DNA of 35,184 bases from Planctomycetota bacterium (GTDB lineage: Bacteria > Planctomycetota > UBA11346), in NCBI GenBank assembly GCA_003136555.1, contig PLEW01000002.1, positions 1 through 35,184 of the forward strand, read 5' to 3'. The position numbers were made by a program, and so were the translations under genes. How positions within the stretch are numbered: position 1 is the first letter of the stretch; the number at the start of each line of letters is the position of its first letter. Under the pieces are notes generated by a model, which was not told where the DNA came from, did no database searches, and saw only the letters and a program-made list of their open reading frames with translations. Below, piece after piece: positions 1-7,237 of this stretch.

Positions 1-219
1 CCCCAACCCGATGCCGGGAAGGGGGCGCTGAAACCCTGCCCGTTTTGCTGCTCATCGAATGTCCACCTGATGCGCATCGCCTCTGGTAGCCATGAGTCGC
101 ATTACGTCCTCTGCGGCGACTGCGATGCTCAGGGTCCATTCTATACCAGGAAGGCCGGGCCGAACTCGGCCAGGGACGCTATCGATCCGTGGAACGCCGT
201 GAATAGGGAGAGTAAGTAA
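1..219 (+). CDS. Lar-like restriction-alleviation zinc-ribbon protein, 5' partial
   Basis: Frame 1 is open from the window edge to TAA at 217-219, so the start is missing. The visible 72 residues contain LKPCPFCCSS, then VLCGDCDAQGP, then ARDAIDPWNAVN. The CPxC plus CxxC zinc ribbon followed by a final A...WN is the layout of the Lar/restriction-alleviation-like family common in phages. Members are named after the Rac prophage Lar protein, which modulates type I restriction, but most phage homologues are untested. The stop overlaps the next start (TAATG). Confidence 0.75.
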   Translation, partial: PQPDAGKGALKPCPFCCSSNVHLMRIASGSHESHYVLCGDCDAQGPFYTRKAGPNSARDAIDPWNAVNRESK

Positions 220-587
220 TGTTCGCTGCATACCGAGGTAAGTGTGAGCGTTGCGGCAGGGAAGATCCGATGGAGGCCGAGTCCCGCGCCCCCGCCCCAC
301 CTGGGCCAGCGGCCCCTGAGTGGGAACCATATTTACGGCACCTCGTATCGACACTGCCATCTGGGCCAGCGGCGACGGCGGGGGAATCTGCGTTGCATGC
401 CGCCCTGGCGGAACGGGATGCCAATGCGCAGACCGCCAAGGCTATGTCCAGGCTGCACGACGATGCTGAGAAGGAGATAGAGGAGCTGCATGCCACCATC
501 GCCCGCTTGACCAGGGACAAGGACCACCTGCTGACCAAGGAGGACGGCGAGTATATCAGGGAGCGGTTGCGGGAGGCCGCGCAGTGA
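219..587 (+). CDS. Coiled-coil protein with N-terminal CxxC
   Basis: 122 residues; ATG overlaps the upstream TAA. A short CERC near the N-terminus is followed by a Pro/Ala-rich linker. The C-terminal half is helical and heptad-like (KEIEELHATIARLTRDK), so it is probably a coiled coil. Only one CxxC is present, so a zinc site would need a second subunit. Function not recognised. It sits in a translationally coupled run of small accessory genes. Confidence 0.65.
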   Translation: MFAAYRGKCERCGREDPMEAESRAPAPPGPAAPEWEPYLRHLVSTLPSGPAATAGESALHAALAERDANAQTAKAMSRLHDDAEKEIEELHATIARLTRDKDHLLTKEDGEYIRERLREAAQ

Positions 588-685
588 TAGCCGCTTGTGT
601 AGTACCAGTTGCAGGAATGAATGGACTCGAGCGCACCCTCGTAAGAAAGAAGCGTCATGACCCTCGCCTCTCGTCAGTGCCATGA
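584..685 (+). CDS. Possible tiny basic ORF (33 aa)
   Basis: A GTG at 584 overlaps the previous stop as GTGA, the coupling used repeatedly in this operon. It opens 33 residues ending at TGA 683-685. The middle is basic (TLVRKKRHDPR), with an alternative ATG at 617. It would overlap the next gene by 29 bases, more than is usual here. It fills an otherwise empty 69-base gap, which is the main argument for it. No family recognised. Confidence 0.25.
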   Translation: MIAACVVPVAGMNGLERTLVRKKRHDPRLSSVP

Positions 686-941
686 ATGCCGCGGTATCGG
701 CAAGTGCTCCTATGGCCCGAGTCGCTATGAGACCTGCCACATCTGCAAAGGCGCGGGGTCGGTCACCTACGAGCACGCCGTTGACGTGGTGCAGGACCGG
801 TTGGATGCGTTCGCGACCGCGGCGATGCAGACCATCCTCAGCACGAACACGGTCGACGCGAAGGTGGCGACGATGGCCTATGAGATGGCTGAGCTGATGG
901 AAGCCGAGCGGGAGAAGATCGTGCGGAGGAAGAAACGATGA
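657..941 (+). CDS. DnaJ-type zinc-finger small protein
   Basis: 94 residues. CHECRGIGKC followed by CHICKGAGSV are two CxxCxGxG repeats, the hallmark of the DnaJ central zinc-finger domain that binds zinc and unfolded clients. There is no J domain, so this is only the zinc module plus a C-terminal helix rich in Met/Glu (MAELMEAEREKI) ending in RRKKR. Such stand-alone CxxCxGxG proteins are common in phages and of unknown role. Its stop overlaps the next ATG (ATGA). Confidence 0.75.
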   Translation: MTLASRQCHECRGIGKCSYGPSRYETCHICKGAGSVTYEHAVDVVQDRLDAFATAAMQTILSTNTVDAKVATMAYEMAELMEAEREKIVRRKKR

Positions 942-1075
942 GCCGCTTGCACCCGGTCCGCCAGTACTTCATCGAGCGGTGCGTCGAAGATCGGCTATTC
1001 GCTTGGGCAGTCGACCAGATACGGCACCTGCAGGACACCATGACCGCTGTCGCCTATGTGGTGGAGAACCGATGA
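938..1075 (+). CDS. Small hypothetical protein (45 aa)
   Basis: ATG at 938 overlaps the previous TGA as ATGA, and the stop at 1073-1075 overlaps the next ATG at 1072. This gene closes the gap between its neighbours exactly, which supports it. The residues (QYFIERCVEDRLFAWAVDQI) suggest two amphipathic helices. No family recognised. Confidence 0.6.
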   Translation: MSRLHPVRQYFIERCVEDRLFAWAVDQIRHLQDTMTAVAYVVENR

Positions 1076-1266
1076 GCCCCGATCCTGATTCCCCTGCTGC
1101 CGCCCTCAAACGCGAGCGCCTTGACCGCGCTGCAACCGCGATCTACGTCGGCCTGCGCTGGTCGCCGCAGGACCGGCCGCAGGATATGGTGAACCAGTCC
1201 AAAAAGGCTGTTGACCGTGCGGCCCTGCTGCTCATCGAGATCGATCGCTACCTGGGGCAGTGCTGA
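1072..1266 (+). CDS. Small hypothetical protein (64 aa)
   Basis: Starts at the ATG overlapping the upstream TGA rather than at the in-frame GTG at 979, which would run through the previous gene. The sequence is mostly helical and charged (KRERLDRAATAIYVGLRW), with one Cys as its last residue. No recognisable domain. Coupled to both neighbours by overlap. Confidence 0.6.
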   Translation: MSPDPDSPAAALKRERLDRAATAIYVGLRWSPQDRPQDMVNQSKKAVDRAALLLIEIDRYLGQC

Positions 1267-1610
1267 TGGTCGCCTCGACCGACCGCTACCCTCACGTCAC
1301 TAACCGTGGCCTGCTCGACCGGCACCGCAGGGCCCAGCAGTGGATGCGTGCCGTGGTCGCCCAGTGTGAGACCGCCGTCGCTCCATACCACGAGGAGCTC
1401 GAGCGCCGGGCCCGTGCCGCGCACCCGTTCGTCCTGATCCATCGCCACGTTGTGGGCAAGCGGTATTGCATCAGCGGCTGGTGGCCCGACGAGATGCATG
1501 CGATCGGGGTGCACGAGATCGATCGGCCGGCGGATGCGCCGGCAGGCCCGTACCTGCACGCGAACCTGCACGAGTTCATCGTGACCAATGAGCGGTTGAA
1601 GGGTCGGTAG
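1266..1610 (+). CDS. Hypothetical protein (114 aa)
   Basis: ATG at 1266 overlaps the upstream stop as TGATG; an in-frame GTG at 1260 is possible. The protein is rich in His, Arg and Trp. Its centre (FVLIHRHVVGKRYCISGWWP) looks like a small beta-sheet domain. No family recognised. It is the last gene before a short promoter-bearing gap. Confidence 0.6.
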   Translation: MVASTDRYPHVTNRGLLDRHRRAQQWMRAVVAQCETAVAPYHEELERRARAAHPFVLIHRHVVGKRYCISGWWPDEMHAIGVHEIDRPADAPAGPYLHANLHEFIVTNERLKGR

Positions 1611-1620
1611 GATTTCACGG

Positions 1621-1655
1621 TTGACTACTCCATAGCGCCTCCATAGTGGCGCGCA
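1621..1655 (+). promoter_or_regulatory. CTCCATAG-box promoter/operator, copy 1
   Basis: TTGACT at 1621-1626 is followed by two CTCCATAG boxes about 11 bases apart, then TGGCGCGC. The same arrangement (TTGACA, two CTCCATAG boxes, then TGCGCGC) occurs at 19007-19042 before another cluster. Boxes one helical turn apart suggest a protein-binding site. CATAGT at 1642-1647 could serve as a -10, with a short 15-base spacer. Inference from the shared motif. Confidence 0.5.
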
Positions 1656-1673
1656 TTGGCGAGGGAGGTTGCG

Positions 1674-1889
1674 ATGAGTCCGAGCGACAACGAAGTCCGG
1701 TGGGAGATGCTCTCGGTCATCCTGAAGATCGTAGTAGTCGCAGGGCTTGGTATTGGCCTCGCGATGGCCCTCGCTGTTGCCCGTGATTACGCCTTCACGA
1801 GCGCCTGGCACAAAGAAGCCGTCGACGCCGGCAAAGCCGAGTACTACCTCGACGAGCACCATGAGCGGCAGTGGCGGTGGAAACCGTAA
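1674..1889 (+). CDS. Small single-pass membrane protein
   Basis: The start chosen is ATG 1674, preceded by GGGAGG 8 bases upstream; the in-frame ATG at 1656 lacks a site. In the 71 residues, a hydrophobic segment at about 15-36 (VILKIVVVAGLGIGLAMALA) forms one membrane helix. It is followed by a charged tail containing VDAGKAEYYLD and WRWK, a pattern often seen in short phage membrane proteins. Function unknown. The stop overlaps the next start (TAATG). Confidence 0.65.
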   Translation: MSPSDNEVRWEMLSVILKIVVVAGLGIGLAMALAVARDYAFTSAWHKEAVDAGKAEYYLDEHHERQWRWKP

Positions 1890-2245
1890 TGCCTATCTAC
1901 CGGAAACCCTGGGAGACTGTCGCCAATGCGCGCCTGGCTGTGGAACAGCTGCGGGCAGAAGGGGTCGTATATGAACAGGGAGATGGTACGATTTCCAAGC
2001 GTATGCGTCAGATCTGGGAGGAGGCAGGCAATCGCGCACCCCTCCACATCTCCGAGCAGGTCGTCAACGTCCGCTGCAACGGCTGTGATCGCAGCCTGGT
2101 CGCCGTCGGCTGCACCGACACCACCTGCGCACAGAAAGGCTTCCTGTGCGGCCTTCGCACTGTGCTGCACCTGCAGGAAGCCGCCAAGGGCGCACCGATG
2201 AATCCTGCGTGGGAGAAGCCGCCAGAGAAAGGGAAGACGCCGTGA
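1889..2245 (+). CDS. Zinc-binding hypothetical protein
   Basis: 118 residues from ATG 1889, which overlaps the upstream TAA; the GTG at 1871 is less likely. The N-terminal half is helical (NARLAVEQLRAEGVVYE). A cluster RCNGCDRSLVAVGCTDTTC with a later Cys gives a CxxC plus spaced Cys pattern, so a structural zinc site is likely. No named family recognised. Confidence 0.6.
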   Translation: MPIYRKPWETVANARLAVEQLRAEGVVYEQGDGTISKRMRQIWEEAGNRAPLHISEQVVNVRCNGCDRSLVAVGCTDTTCAQKGFLCGLRTVLHLQEAAKGAPMNPAWEKPPEKGKTP

Positions 2246-2541
2246 AGCACTTCATCATGGGCGGCCTCGTCGGCCTCGCATCAAGCCTCTTGATCCTCAC
2301 GATGGTGTTCGCCCCCTCACAGGAGACGGCGACGCGCTTGCGCATGGAGCGAATCAAGGCGAAGTACCCGGGTGCGGATATCGTCGTGGTACCCAGCCAT
2401 ACCGCGCTCTTCGTCGCGCGTCTCCCTGACGGCAGCGTTCGCTGGGTGGAATCACAGCATATACTGACGAACAACGAAATCAGTCTGGACATCGAGATCA
2501 TTCCAAAGGTGGACGGCTACATCCTGAGGAAGACGCCATGA
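2242..2541 (+). CDS. Membrane-anchored small protein
   Basis: GTG 2242 overlaps the previous TGA (GTGA), giving 99 residues. A hydrophobic N-terminal stretch (FIMGGLVGLASSLLILTMVF) is a signal anchor or signal peptide. It is followed by a compact beta-rich domain (ADIVVVPSHTALFVARLPDG). The in-frame upstream ATG at 2146 would run through the previous gene. Likely a membrane or periplasmic accessory protein. Confidence 0.6.
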   Translation: MKHFIMGGLVGLASSLLILTMVFAPSQETATRLRMERIKAKYPGADIVVVPSHTALFVARLPDGSVRWVESQHILTNNEISLDIEIIPKVDGYILRKTP

Positions 2542-2747
2542 GCGACTACGGACGGGTCTGGGAGAACTGCGGCGGCGGAATCGCCGACGCCCGGCGCAAC
2601 GCGAAGAAGGTGGCCGCTGAGCTCGCCGCCCAGGAGAAGCCGACGGCTGAGTACCTCGCCGAGGTGAGTCGCCGGCTATTGCGCTACTCAACCCTGATCA
2701 AGCAGTACGAGCATGAACTGAATACAACTTCCGCACAGGATAGGTAA
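2538..2747 (+). CDS. Small helical hypothetical protein
   Basis: 69 residues; ATG overlaps the upstream stop as ATGA. Helical and charged throughout (NAKKVAAELAAQEKPTAEYL), consistent with a small coiled coil. No recognisable domain. Confidence 0.6.
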   Translation: MSDYGRVWENCGGGIADARRNAKKVAAELAAQEKPTAEYLAEVSRRLLRYSTLIKQYEHELNTTSAQDR

Positions 2748-2750
2748 CGC

Positions 2751-2999
2751 GTGATCGACGTCACCCAAGCCCTCACCGACCTGCGCGCCGCCATCCCCGG
2801 CATCCGCAGCCTCAAGGCCCGCCAGGCAGCACATGACGCGGTGGCCCGTCTCATCCCGGCCATGGTCGCCCTGGAGCGGATCAAGGCTGCCCACCAGGCC
2901 CAGATCGATACCCAGGCCCAGTTGATCACCTCCCTCACCCAGCAGCTGGCCGCGACCCGGCGAGCGCTCACAGAGCTGACCCGATCGGAGACCCCATGA
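2751..2999 (+). CDS. Small coiled-coil protein
   Basis: 82 residues with a GTG start 3 bases after the previous stop. Almost entirely Ala/Gln/Leu-rich helix; QAQIDTQAQLITSLTQQLAA shows heptad periodicity. Likely an oligomerising coiled coil. The stop overlaps the next start (ATGA). Confidence 0.6.
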   Translation: MIDVTQALTDLRAAIPGIRSLKARQAAHDAVARLIPAMVALERIKAAHQAQIDTQAQLITSLTQQLAATRRALTELTRSETP

Positions 3000-3292
3000 C
3001 CTACGTCCCCAAGCCCAAACCGCATGGCCCCCGCGGCTTCGCGGCGATGTCACCAGAAAAGCGCGCCGCGATCTCCTCCAAAGGCGGCAAGCGTGCCCAT
3101 GAGGTCGGCCACGCCCACGAGTTCACCCCGACCGAAGCCCGCCGCGCGGGCCGTCGTGGTGGTGAGGCCGTCGCTCGGGACCGGGAGCACATGGCCTACA
3201 TCGGCCTGCTGGGCGGGCGGAAGCGCGGGGAGAATGCGGTGAGGAAGCGGCAGGACGAAAACCTGGGTGGCTGTGCGGATCTGAGCACATGA
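2996..3292 (+). CDS. KGG-repeat (YciG/con-10-like) protein
   Basis: 98 residues. GFAAMSPEKRAAISSKGGKR is a classic KGG repeat, followed by HEFTPTEARRAGRRGGEAV and then GLLGGRKRGE, so two to three repeats. The KGG motif defines small hydrophilic stress-associated proteins such as bacterial YciG and fungal con-10. Phage versions are common and their role is unknown. Family call is confident; function is not. Confidence 0.8.
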   Translation: MTYVPKPKPHGPRGFAAMSPEKRAAISSKGGKRAHEVGHAHEFTPTEARRAGRRGGEAVARDREHMAYIGLLGGRKRGENAVRKRQDENLGGCADLST

Positions 3293-3492
3293 CCAAACCC
3301 GCCTACGACGTCGCCTACCACTGGACCCGCGGCCAGAAGACCGGGTGGACCACCATCGGCCACGCCTTCACCAACGACGGCGGCCGGATCAAGATATCCC
3401 TGGGATCCCTGCCGATTCCGGGGATCGAGACCAATCCAGGGGAGCTGATGCTGTTTCCGAGAGTGCCGGTGAAGAAGGCGAGCACACCATGA
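3289..3492 (+). CDS. Small conserved phage-type protein
   Basis: 67 residues; ATG overlaps the upstream TGA. The core GWTTIGHAFTNDGGRIKISL followed by LPIPG resembles the short beta-barrel-like phage proteins with a 'tkIG.Af....G..l.l..lPl.G' pattern, often annotated only as hypothetical. No catalytic residues evident. Confidence 0.65.
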   Translation: MTKPAYDVAYHWTRGQKTGWTTIGHAFTNDGGRIKISLGSLPIPGIETNPGELMLFPRVPVKKASTP

Positions 3493-3839
3493 ACGACATC
3501 ATCTACAAGTACGACCTCTCCCTCAAGCCCGGTCGCCAGATCGTCCGGCTGCCGCGGGGCGCCAAGCCGCTGAGCGTGGCGTTTCAGCAGGAGCATTCCG
3601 GCGTGGGCGACCCCGCGCCCAAGCTCCGGGTCTGGGCCGTAGTCGGCCCTGACATCGCGGCCAAGTTCACCAAGAACCCGTCCAGCGGCGGCTACGCTGA
3701 TCTCTTCACCTTCTTGGTGATGGCGACCGGTTCACCCGATCACATCGGCGGCCTCAACTACCTTGGTCGCGCCGACACTGGCGGCCTGGTGTTCCATGTC
3801 TTCGGCTGCCTGGGCGAACACCTGGGCGAGCACCCGTGA
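3489..3839 (+). CDS. DUF7352-like protein
   Basis: 116 residues from ATG 3489 (ATGA overlap). IYKYDLSLKPGRQIVRLPRG, then AKPLSVAFQQE, then LRVWAVVGPD, then FLVMATGSP, then GLVFHVFG follows the signature order of the small all-beta DUF7352 phage family. The function of the family is unknown. The upstream in-frame ATG at 3345 is rejected because it lies inside the previous gene. Confidence 0.7.
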   Translation: MNDIIYKYDLSLKPGRQIVRLPRGAKPLSVAFQQEHSGVGDPAPKLRVWAVVGPDIAAKFTKNPSSGGYADLFTFLVMATGSPDHIGGLNYLGRADTGGLVFHVFGCLGEHLGEHP

Positions 3840-3982
3840 CCCTCCCTCCCGACGACCCTCGCGAAGGCACCTGGGCCGCATTCCTCGGCTGCGCCACACT
3901 CATCGTGCTGGCGGTAGCCCTGGCAGGGTGGGCGGTGTGGGAGCGGATGCACCCGAGTGTGACCATAGGAGTGCAGCCATGA
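3836..3982 (+). CDS. Small single-pass membrane protein (48 aa)
   Basis: GTG 3836 overlaps the previous stop (GTGA) and the stop at 3980-3982 overlaps the next ATG, so it fills the gap exactly. FLGCATLIVLAVALAGWAVW is a clear membrane helix, preceded by an acidic N-terminus. Such short membrane proteins are frequent in phage accessory regions. Confidence 0.6.
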   Translation: MTLPPDDPREGTWAAFLGCATLIVLAVALAGWAVWERMHPSVTIGVQP

Positions 3983-4197
3983 CCAAGGGTCGAGAACTCG
4001 AGCACATCCAACGCCTTCGGGACCAGATCAAGCAGGCCGAGAGAGCCGCTAAGGAGGTCGCCGATGAGATCAGTAAGGGGTGGCAGCCGGTATTCTACAA
4101 CCTGCAGATCGCTGCCCACATGCTCAACGCCTATGCGAAGACGATCCAGACATGCACACAGGGAATCAAGGATCTCGAGAAGGACCTGAAGTCATGA
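3979..4197 (+). CDS. Small coiled-coil protein
   Basis: 72 residues from ATG 3979, overlapping the upstream TGA. Helical throughout, with a charged N-terminal helix (QRLRDQIKQAERAAKEVADE) and a C-terminal KDLEKDLKS-like end. No domain recognised. The longer in-frame ORF from 3763 is out-of-frame shadow of the two genes upstream. Confidence 0.6.
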   Translation: MTKGRELEHIQRLRDQIKQAERAAKEVADEISKGWQPVFYNLQIAAHMLNAYAKTIQTCTQGIKDLEKDLKS

Positions 4198-4577
4198 GAC
4201 CTGAACGCGCCGCCGAACTGCTCCCCATCATCGAGGCCTATTCCAAAGGCCAGGAGATCGAATATCAGCGACTCGATGGTGTATGGGTTCCGAATGAGCA
4301 GATGGGTTTCGGCGGGAAATGGAATTACCGGGTCAAGCCCGCGCCCAAGCTCGTTCCCTGGGCCTCTCGTGACGTCCCCATGGGCGCCATCATCCGGTCC
4401 AAGAAGGGAGACCCTGACCGGCGCGGGATCATCATGGAGGTGAACCCGGAAGGGGTCCTCTCATCGCTGCGCGGGTGGATCACCTTTGCGAAGCTGCTCG
4501 AGGCCTACGAGTATACCAAGCTGCGGGTGGACCATGACGGCGTGGTCTGGCAGCCGTGCGGAAAGGCTGCGCCATGA
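4194..4577 (+). CDS. Phage-type hypothetical protein
   Basis: 127 residues from ATG 4194 (ATGA overlap). RPERAAELLPIIEAYSKGQE, then a WNYRVKPAPK motif, then VPMGAIIRSKKGD, LLEAYEYTKLR and WQPCG follow the pattern of a widespread prophage protein whose N-terminal part ends in 'wrvkp.p' and C-terminal part in 'LLn.yeys.Dg..WkpCg'. Function unknown. Confidence 0.65.
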   Translation: MRPERAAELLPIIEAYSKGQEIEYQRLDGVWVPNEQMGFGGKWNYRVKPAPKLVPWASRDVPMGAIIRSKKGDPDRRGIIMEVNPEGVLSSLRGWITFAKLLEAYEYTKLRVDHDGVVWQPCGKAAP

Positions 4578-5182
4578 TCGATCTCTCCCTCCTCCAACAT
4601 CTCACGATCGGCTTCTCTGCCCCGCGCGGCACCGGCAAGGACACTGTCGCCAACTCCCTGGCCGGGAAAGTCTGGTTTCAGCAGAAGCACCTGTGCTATC
4701 GCGACAAGTTCGCGGCGCCCCTCTATCGCTGCGTCGCTGCGCTTACCGGATGGGCGCCGGAGCAACTCATGGACGAGACCACCAAGGAGGTGGTATGGGA
4801 ACCTACGACCGCCCCAACGCAATCCCTCATCGGCTGGTCCCCGCGTAAGCTCATGCAGTTCATCGGCACCGAAGTGGTGCGCGAGCAGCTGGGGGTCAAC
4901 CACTGGGTCGAGCTGATGAAGGCTCGGCTTGCCCAGCGGACGCACGGGGTGACCCTGATCACCGATGTGCGCTTTGTGAACGAGGCCTTCCTTGCCGACG
5001 CAGTGATCGAACTCCGTCGCGAAGGGGTCGAGTACGCCGACGACCACGTCACCAATCAACGTCTCCCGGCCGCCTGCATCACCGAGACGATCTGGCTCAA
5101 GCCCCGAGCCGAGATCGACTGGGAATGGATGGCGGAGCACATCATCGTCACGGCGCAGCGCGCCAGAGAGCAGAAATCATGA
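4574..5182 (+). CDS. Deoxynucleoside monophosphate kinase-like protein
   Basis: 202 residues. The P-loop GFSAPRGTGKDTVANSL lies at residues 13-29, with the KD after the P-loop lysine typical of phage dNMP kinases (T4 gp1-like). WSPRKLMQFIGTEVVREQLG and VTLITDVRFVNEA are the two other hallmark segments: the template-binding helix and the strand before the D-R pair. The enzyme phosphorylates dNMPs to dNDPs with ATP, feeding viral DNA synthesis in the cytoplasm. The start is the ATG overlapping the previous TGA; the GTG at 4556 is less likely. Confidence 0.85.
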   Translation: MIDLSLLQHLTIGFSAPRGTGKDTVANSLAGKVWFQQKHLCYRDKFAAPLYRCVAALTGWAPEQLMDETTKEVVWEPTTAPTQSLIGWSPRKLMQFIGTEVVREQLGVNHWVELMKARLAQRTHGVTLITDVRFVNEAFLADAVIELRREGVEYADDHVTNQRLPAACITETIWLKPRAEIDWEWMAEHIIVTAQRAREQKS

Positions 5183-5652
5183 CCGACTTCCCCGACCTAC
5201 CCGGCTCCAAGGCCCACACCCTGCTGATGATCACGTATCTCACCGCCCATGCCCACGGGCAGACGGTGCAGCGGCAATACGTCGACACCAAACGGTGGCG
5301 GGATGTGGGTGCGCGTGAGATCGCCGGTATGCAGTCGTACGACCATTTCCGGATCAAGCCGGAGCTGACCGCCGACGAGATTGCGTCCGAAGCCTACTGG
5401 GAAGAGCGCCAGAAGCTTGCGTCGGAGATCTATCGAGTCGTCGAGCAGGTCCAGCAGGGCTGCGGCAAGTCCCACTGCCGGTTCTCGATCGACGGGAGCA
5501 ACAATCCCAAGGCGCCGTGTGGATGCTTAGGCCTGCCGAGCGACCTCAAGGCCTTGGCCGACCGGGTCCATGCGATGAACGGTCGCATCGACACGGTCGT
5601 GCTGCCCAGGAATGGCACATACCCTGATAGCGCCGTGGAGCAGAAGACGTGA
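5179..5652 (+). CDS. Hypothetical protein with cysteine cluster
   Basis: 157 residues from ATG 5179 (ATGA overlap). A long helical N-terminal half is followed by GCGKSHCRFSI and KAPCGCLGLP, four to five Cys within 30 residues, suggesting a metal site. No family recognised. Directly downstream of the dNMP kinase, so probably co-expressed. Confidence 0.55.
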   Translation: MTDFPDLPGSKAHTLLMITYLTAHAHGQTVQRQYVDTKRWRDVGAREIAGMQSYDHFRIKPELTADEIASEAYWEERQKLASEIYRVVEQVQQGCGKSHCRFSIDGSNNPKAPCGCLGLPSDLKALADRVHAMNGRIDTVVLPRNGTYPDSAVEQKT

Positions 5653-6356
5653 ACGTGAGCCTCCGTCTCTGTCGTCGCTGCGCCTACTGCCATTGTATCC
5701 TGCCCGATGACGACGCCATCCATTGCTTCCGTCATCCCGGGCATGGCATACTCCTCGGCCTCATCGAACGCCCTGAACCGTCGCCCAAGGAACCCGCCAT
5801 GCCCATTCCCCCGCCGCCCCAGACCCCGTCCATCATTGACTCCATCGAGCACAGCGCGCGCACCATGCGGGCACTATGGGAGGCAGTCGTCAAGGAGAAG
5901 GACGAGCTCAAGGCCGAGCTGGCCTCCGAGAAACTCCTCCACCGCGCCGAGGTCACCGGCATGCAAGGGCGGATCGATGAGGCGGTAGCGGAGCGGAATC
6001 AACGCCCGTCGTGGGCGGATCACAACAAGGCGGTAGAGACCTTGCAGAGGGAGCGTGATACTCTCCAGGTGTACCTGCGAAAAGCCCACGTCGCTTTGAC
6101 CCGCCACGGTGTCGAGGAGCAGAACGGCGACGGGCGAGTCATGACCCTTTCCGAGCGGATCGATCGGATGGCGGAGCTGCGGCCGACGCCGGGTCAGCCC
6201 AATGAGGCGATCAGGAAGATCAAGGCGGACCTGCACGATGCCAATGCCGCGGCCTCGCTGGTGGCGCAGGAGCGTGACCATCTGAATCAGCAGTATGATC
6301 AGCTGCATCAACTCCTGACCAAGATCAGCAGTATGATCAGCTGCATCAACTCCTGA
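5649..6356 (+). CDS. Coiled-coil protein, C-terminus frameshifted by a tandem duplication
   Basis: 235 residues from GTG 5649 (GTGA overlap). N-terminal CRRCAYCHC is a probable zinc cluster. The rest is coiled coil (KEKDELKAELASEKLLHRAE and later heptads). At 6286-6358 a 35-base segment is repeated with a 38-base period. Because 38 is not a multiple of three, the second copy is read out of frame and ends at TGA 6354-6356. Removing one copy lets the frame continue through LTLADKVAAKRSSLATKQR to TAA 6410-6412. Confidence 0.6.
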   Translation: MNVSLRLCRRCAYCHCILPDDDAIHCFRHPGHGILLGLIERPEPSPKEPAMPIPPPPQTPSIIDSIEHSARTMRALWEAVVKEKDELKAELASEKLLHRAEVTGMQGRIDEAVAERNQRPSWADHNKAVETLQRERDTLQVYLRKAHVALTRHGVEEQNGDGRVMTLSERIDRMAELRPTPGQPNEAIRKIKADLHDANAAASLVAQERDHLNQQYDQLHQLLTKISSMISCINS

Positions 6357-6358
6357 CC
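6286..6358 (+). repeat. 35-bp direct repeat, 38-bp period
   Basis: Copies at 6286-6320 and 6324-6358 are identical over 35 bases, beginning ATCAGCAGTATGATCAGCTG, separated by AAG. The duplication lies at the 3' end of the coiled-coil gene and shifts its frame. Confidence 0.9.
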
Positions 6359-6471
6359 CTGGCCGACAAGGTCGCAGCAAAGCGATCCTCGCTCGCGACG
6401 AAGCAAAGGTAATACGTGGTCCCCGGCCGGGCACTCGGACGTCGGATACATCGAGTAGGTTAGTCGGTACT

Positions 6472-6501
6472 GGGCGTAAGTCGTTGATAGGACTTACGCC
6501 C
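6472..6501 (+). terminator. Hairpin, probable transcription terminator
   Basis: GGGCGTAAGTC (6472-6482) and GACTTACGCCC (6491-6501) form a perfect 11-bp stem with an 8-base loop. It sits after the long first operon. There is no strong T-run (ATCTATTG follows), so efficiency is uncertain. Confidence 0.55.
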
Positions 6502-6508
6502 ATCTATT

Positions 6509-6528
6509 GTGTGACACAGTGTAACGCG
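6509..6528 (+). promoter_or_regulatory. Conserved GTGTGAYACA element, copy 1 (diverged)
   Basis: GTGTGACACAGTGTAACGCG. It matches the element at 9576, 12169 and 12918 with three to four substitutions, and keeps a TGTG/CACA dyad. It lies about 75-95 bases before a gene start and just after a hairpin, as expected for an operator or promoter element of a cluster. The stretch 6413-6604 holds only the hairpin, this element and the leader. Confidence 0.6.
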
Positions 6529-6586
6529 AGTCGGCTAGCCGGAGTCTGTTCAGGGACGGATTCGGTGCATGCTTCGGGCATCACCA

Positions 6587-6607
6587 GCCTGGAAAGGGCA
6601 TACCATG
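6587..6607 (+). promoter_or_regulatory. GCCTGGAAAGGGC leader, copy 1
   Basis: GCCTGGAAAGGGCATACC immediately precedes the ATG at 6605. GGAAAGG is the likely ribosome-binding site. Near-identical leaders occur at 9669, 12997 and 15276. Confidence 0.6.
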
Positions 6608-7237
6608 GTCGACACTGTTCCCTTCGTCCCTGTTGCTACCCCACCCATGCGCCTCCCTGCGATCGGCGACTGCATCCGCCTGGTGATCAACCAAAACCGG
6701 CGCGACTGCATCGTGGTCGAGGTGCTCGCCGAGTACGTCCTGGCGGTCTACACCATGCCCGCCGGCCGCGGCACCCTGACGCGCATCCCGCACGATCGCA
6801 AGCCGGGCCGCTACGACCGCCAGTTCTGGAACGCCAGCAAGGCCGAGCGCCAGCGCCACGCCAAGGCGATCCTGGAGGCCGAGCTCGAGCGTAACTTCGA
6901 GCGCGAGGACGAGGCCGAGAACATGCGCAGCGGCTGGAAGCAGCGGCTCAAGATCAAGGAGATCCTGGAGCAGCGCGCCGAGATCCAGCGGCACCTGGAT
7001 GGGCTGAAGGAGATCGCTGAAACTCCCGCAGCGCCCACTGCCATCAACACCATCTTCAGCGCCCAGGAAGCCTGCACCGCCATCGGCGCCGCCCCTTCCT
7101 ATTCGCATGCGCTGGCCATCTACAACAAGGCGCACAAGAGCTGCACCATTCGCACCGGCCAGGATATGCTGCACAAGGCCATCCTGAGCCGCCCGGATGC
7201 CCCGGGGCGCGCGATGTTCACCGGACCTAAGCCATGA
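6605..7237 (+). CDS. Hypothetical protein with coiled-coil middle
   Basis: 210 residues from ATG 6605, fixed by the leader. The N-terminal ~75 residues look like a small beta domain (CIRLVINQNRRDCIVVEVLA). Residues about 78-140 are charged helix (QRHAKAILEAELERNFERED), and the C-terminal part is mixed. No family recognised. First gene of the second cluster. Confidence 0.65.
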   Translation: MVDTVPFVPVATPPMRLPAIGDCIRLVINQNRRDCIVVEVLAEYVLAVYTMPAGRGTLTRIPHDRKPGRYDRQFWNASKAERQRHAKAILEAELERNFEREDEAENMRSGWKQRLKIKEILEQRAEIQRHLDGLKEIAETPAAPTAINTIFSAQEACTAIGAAPSYSHALAIYNKAHKSCTIRTGQDMLHKAILSRPDAPGRAMFTGPKP

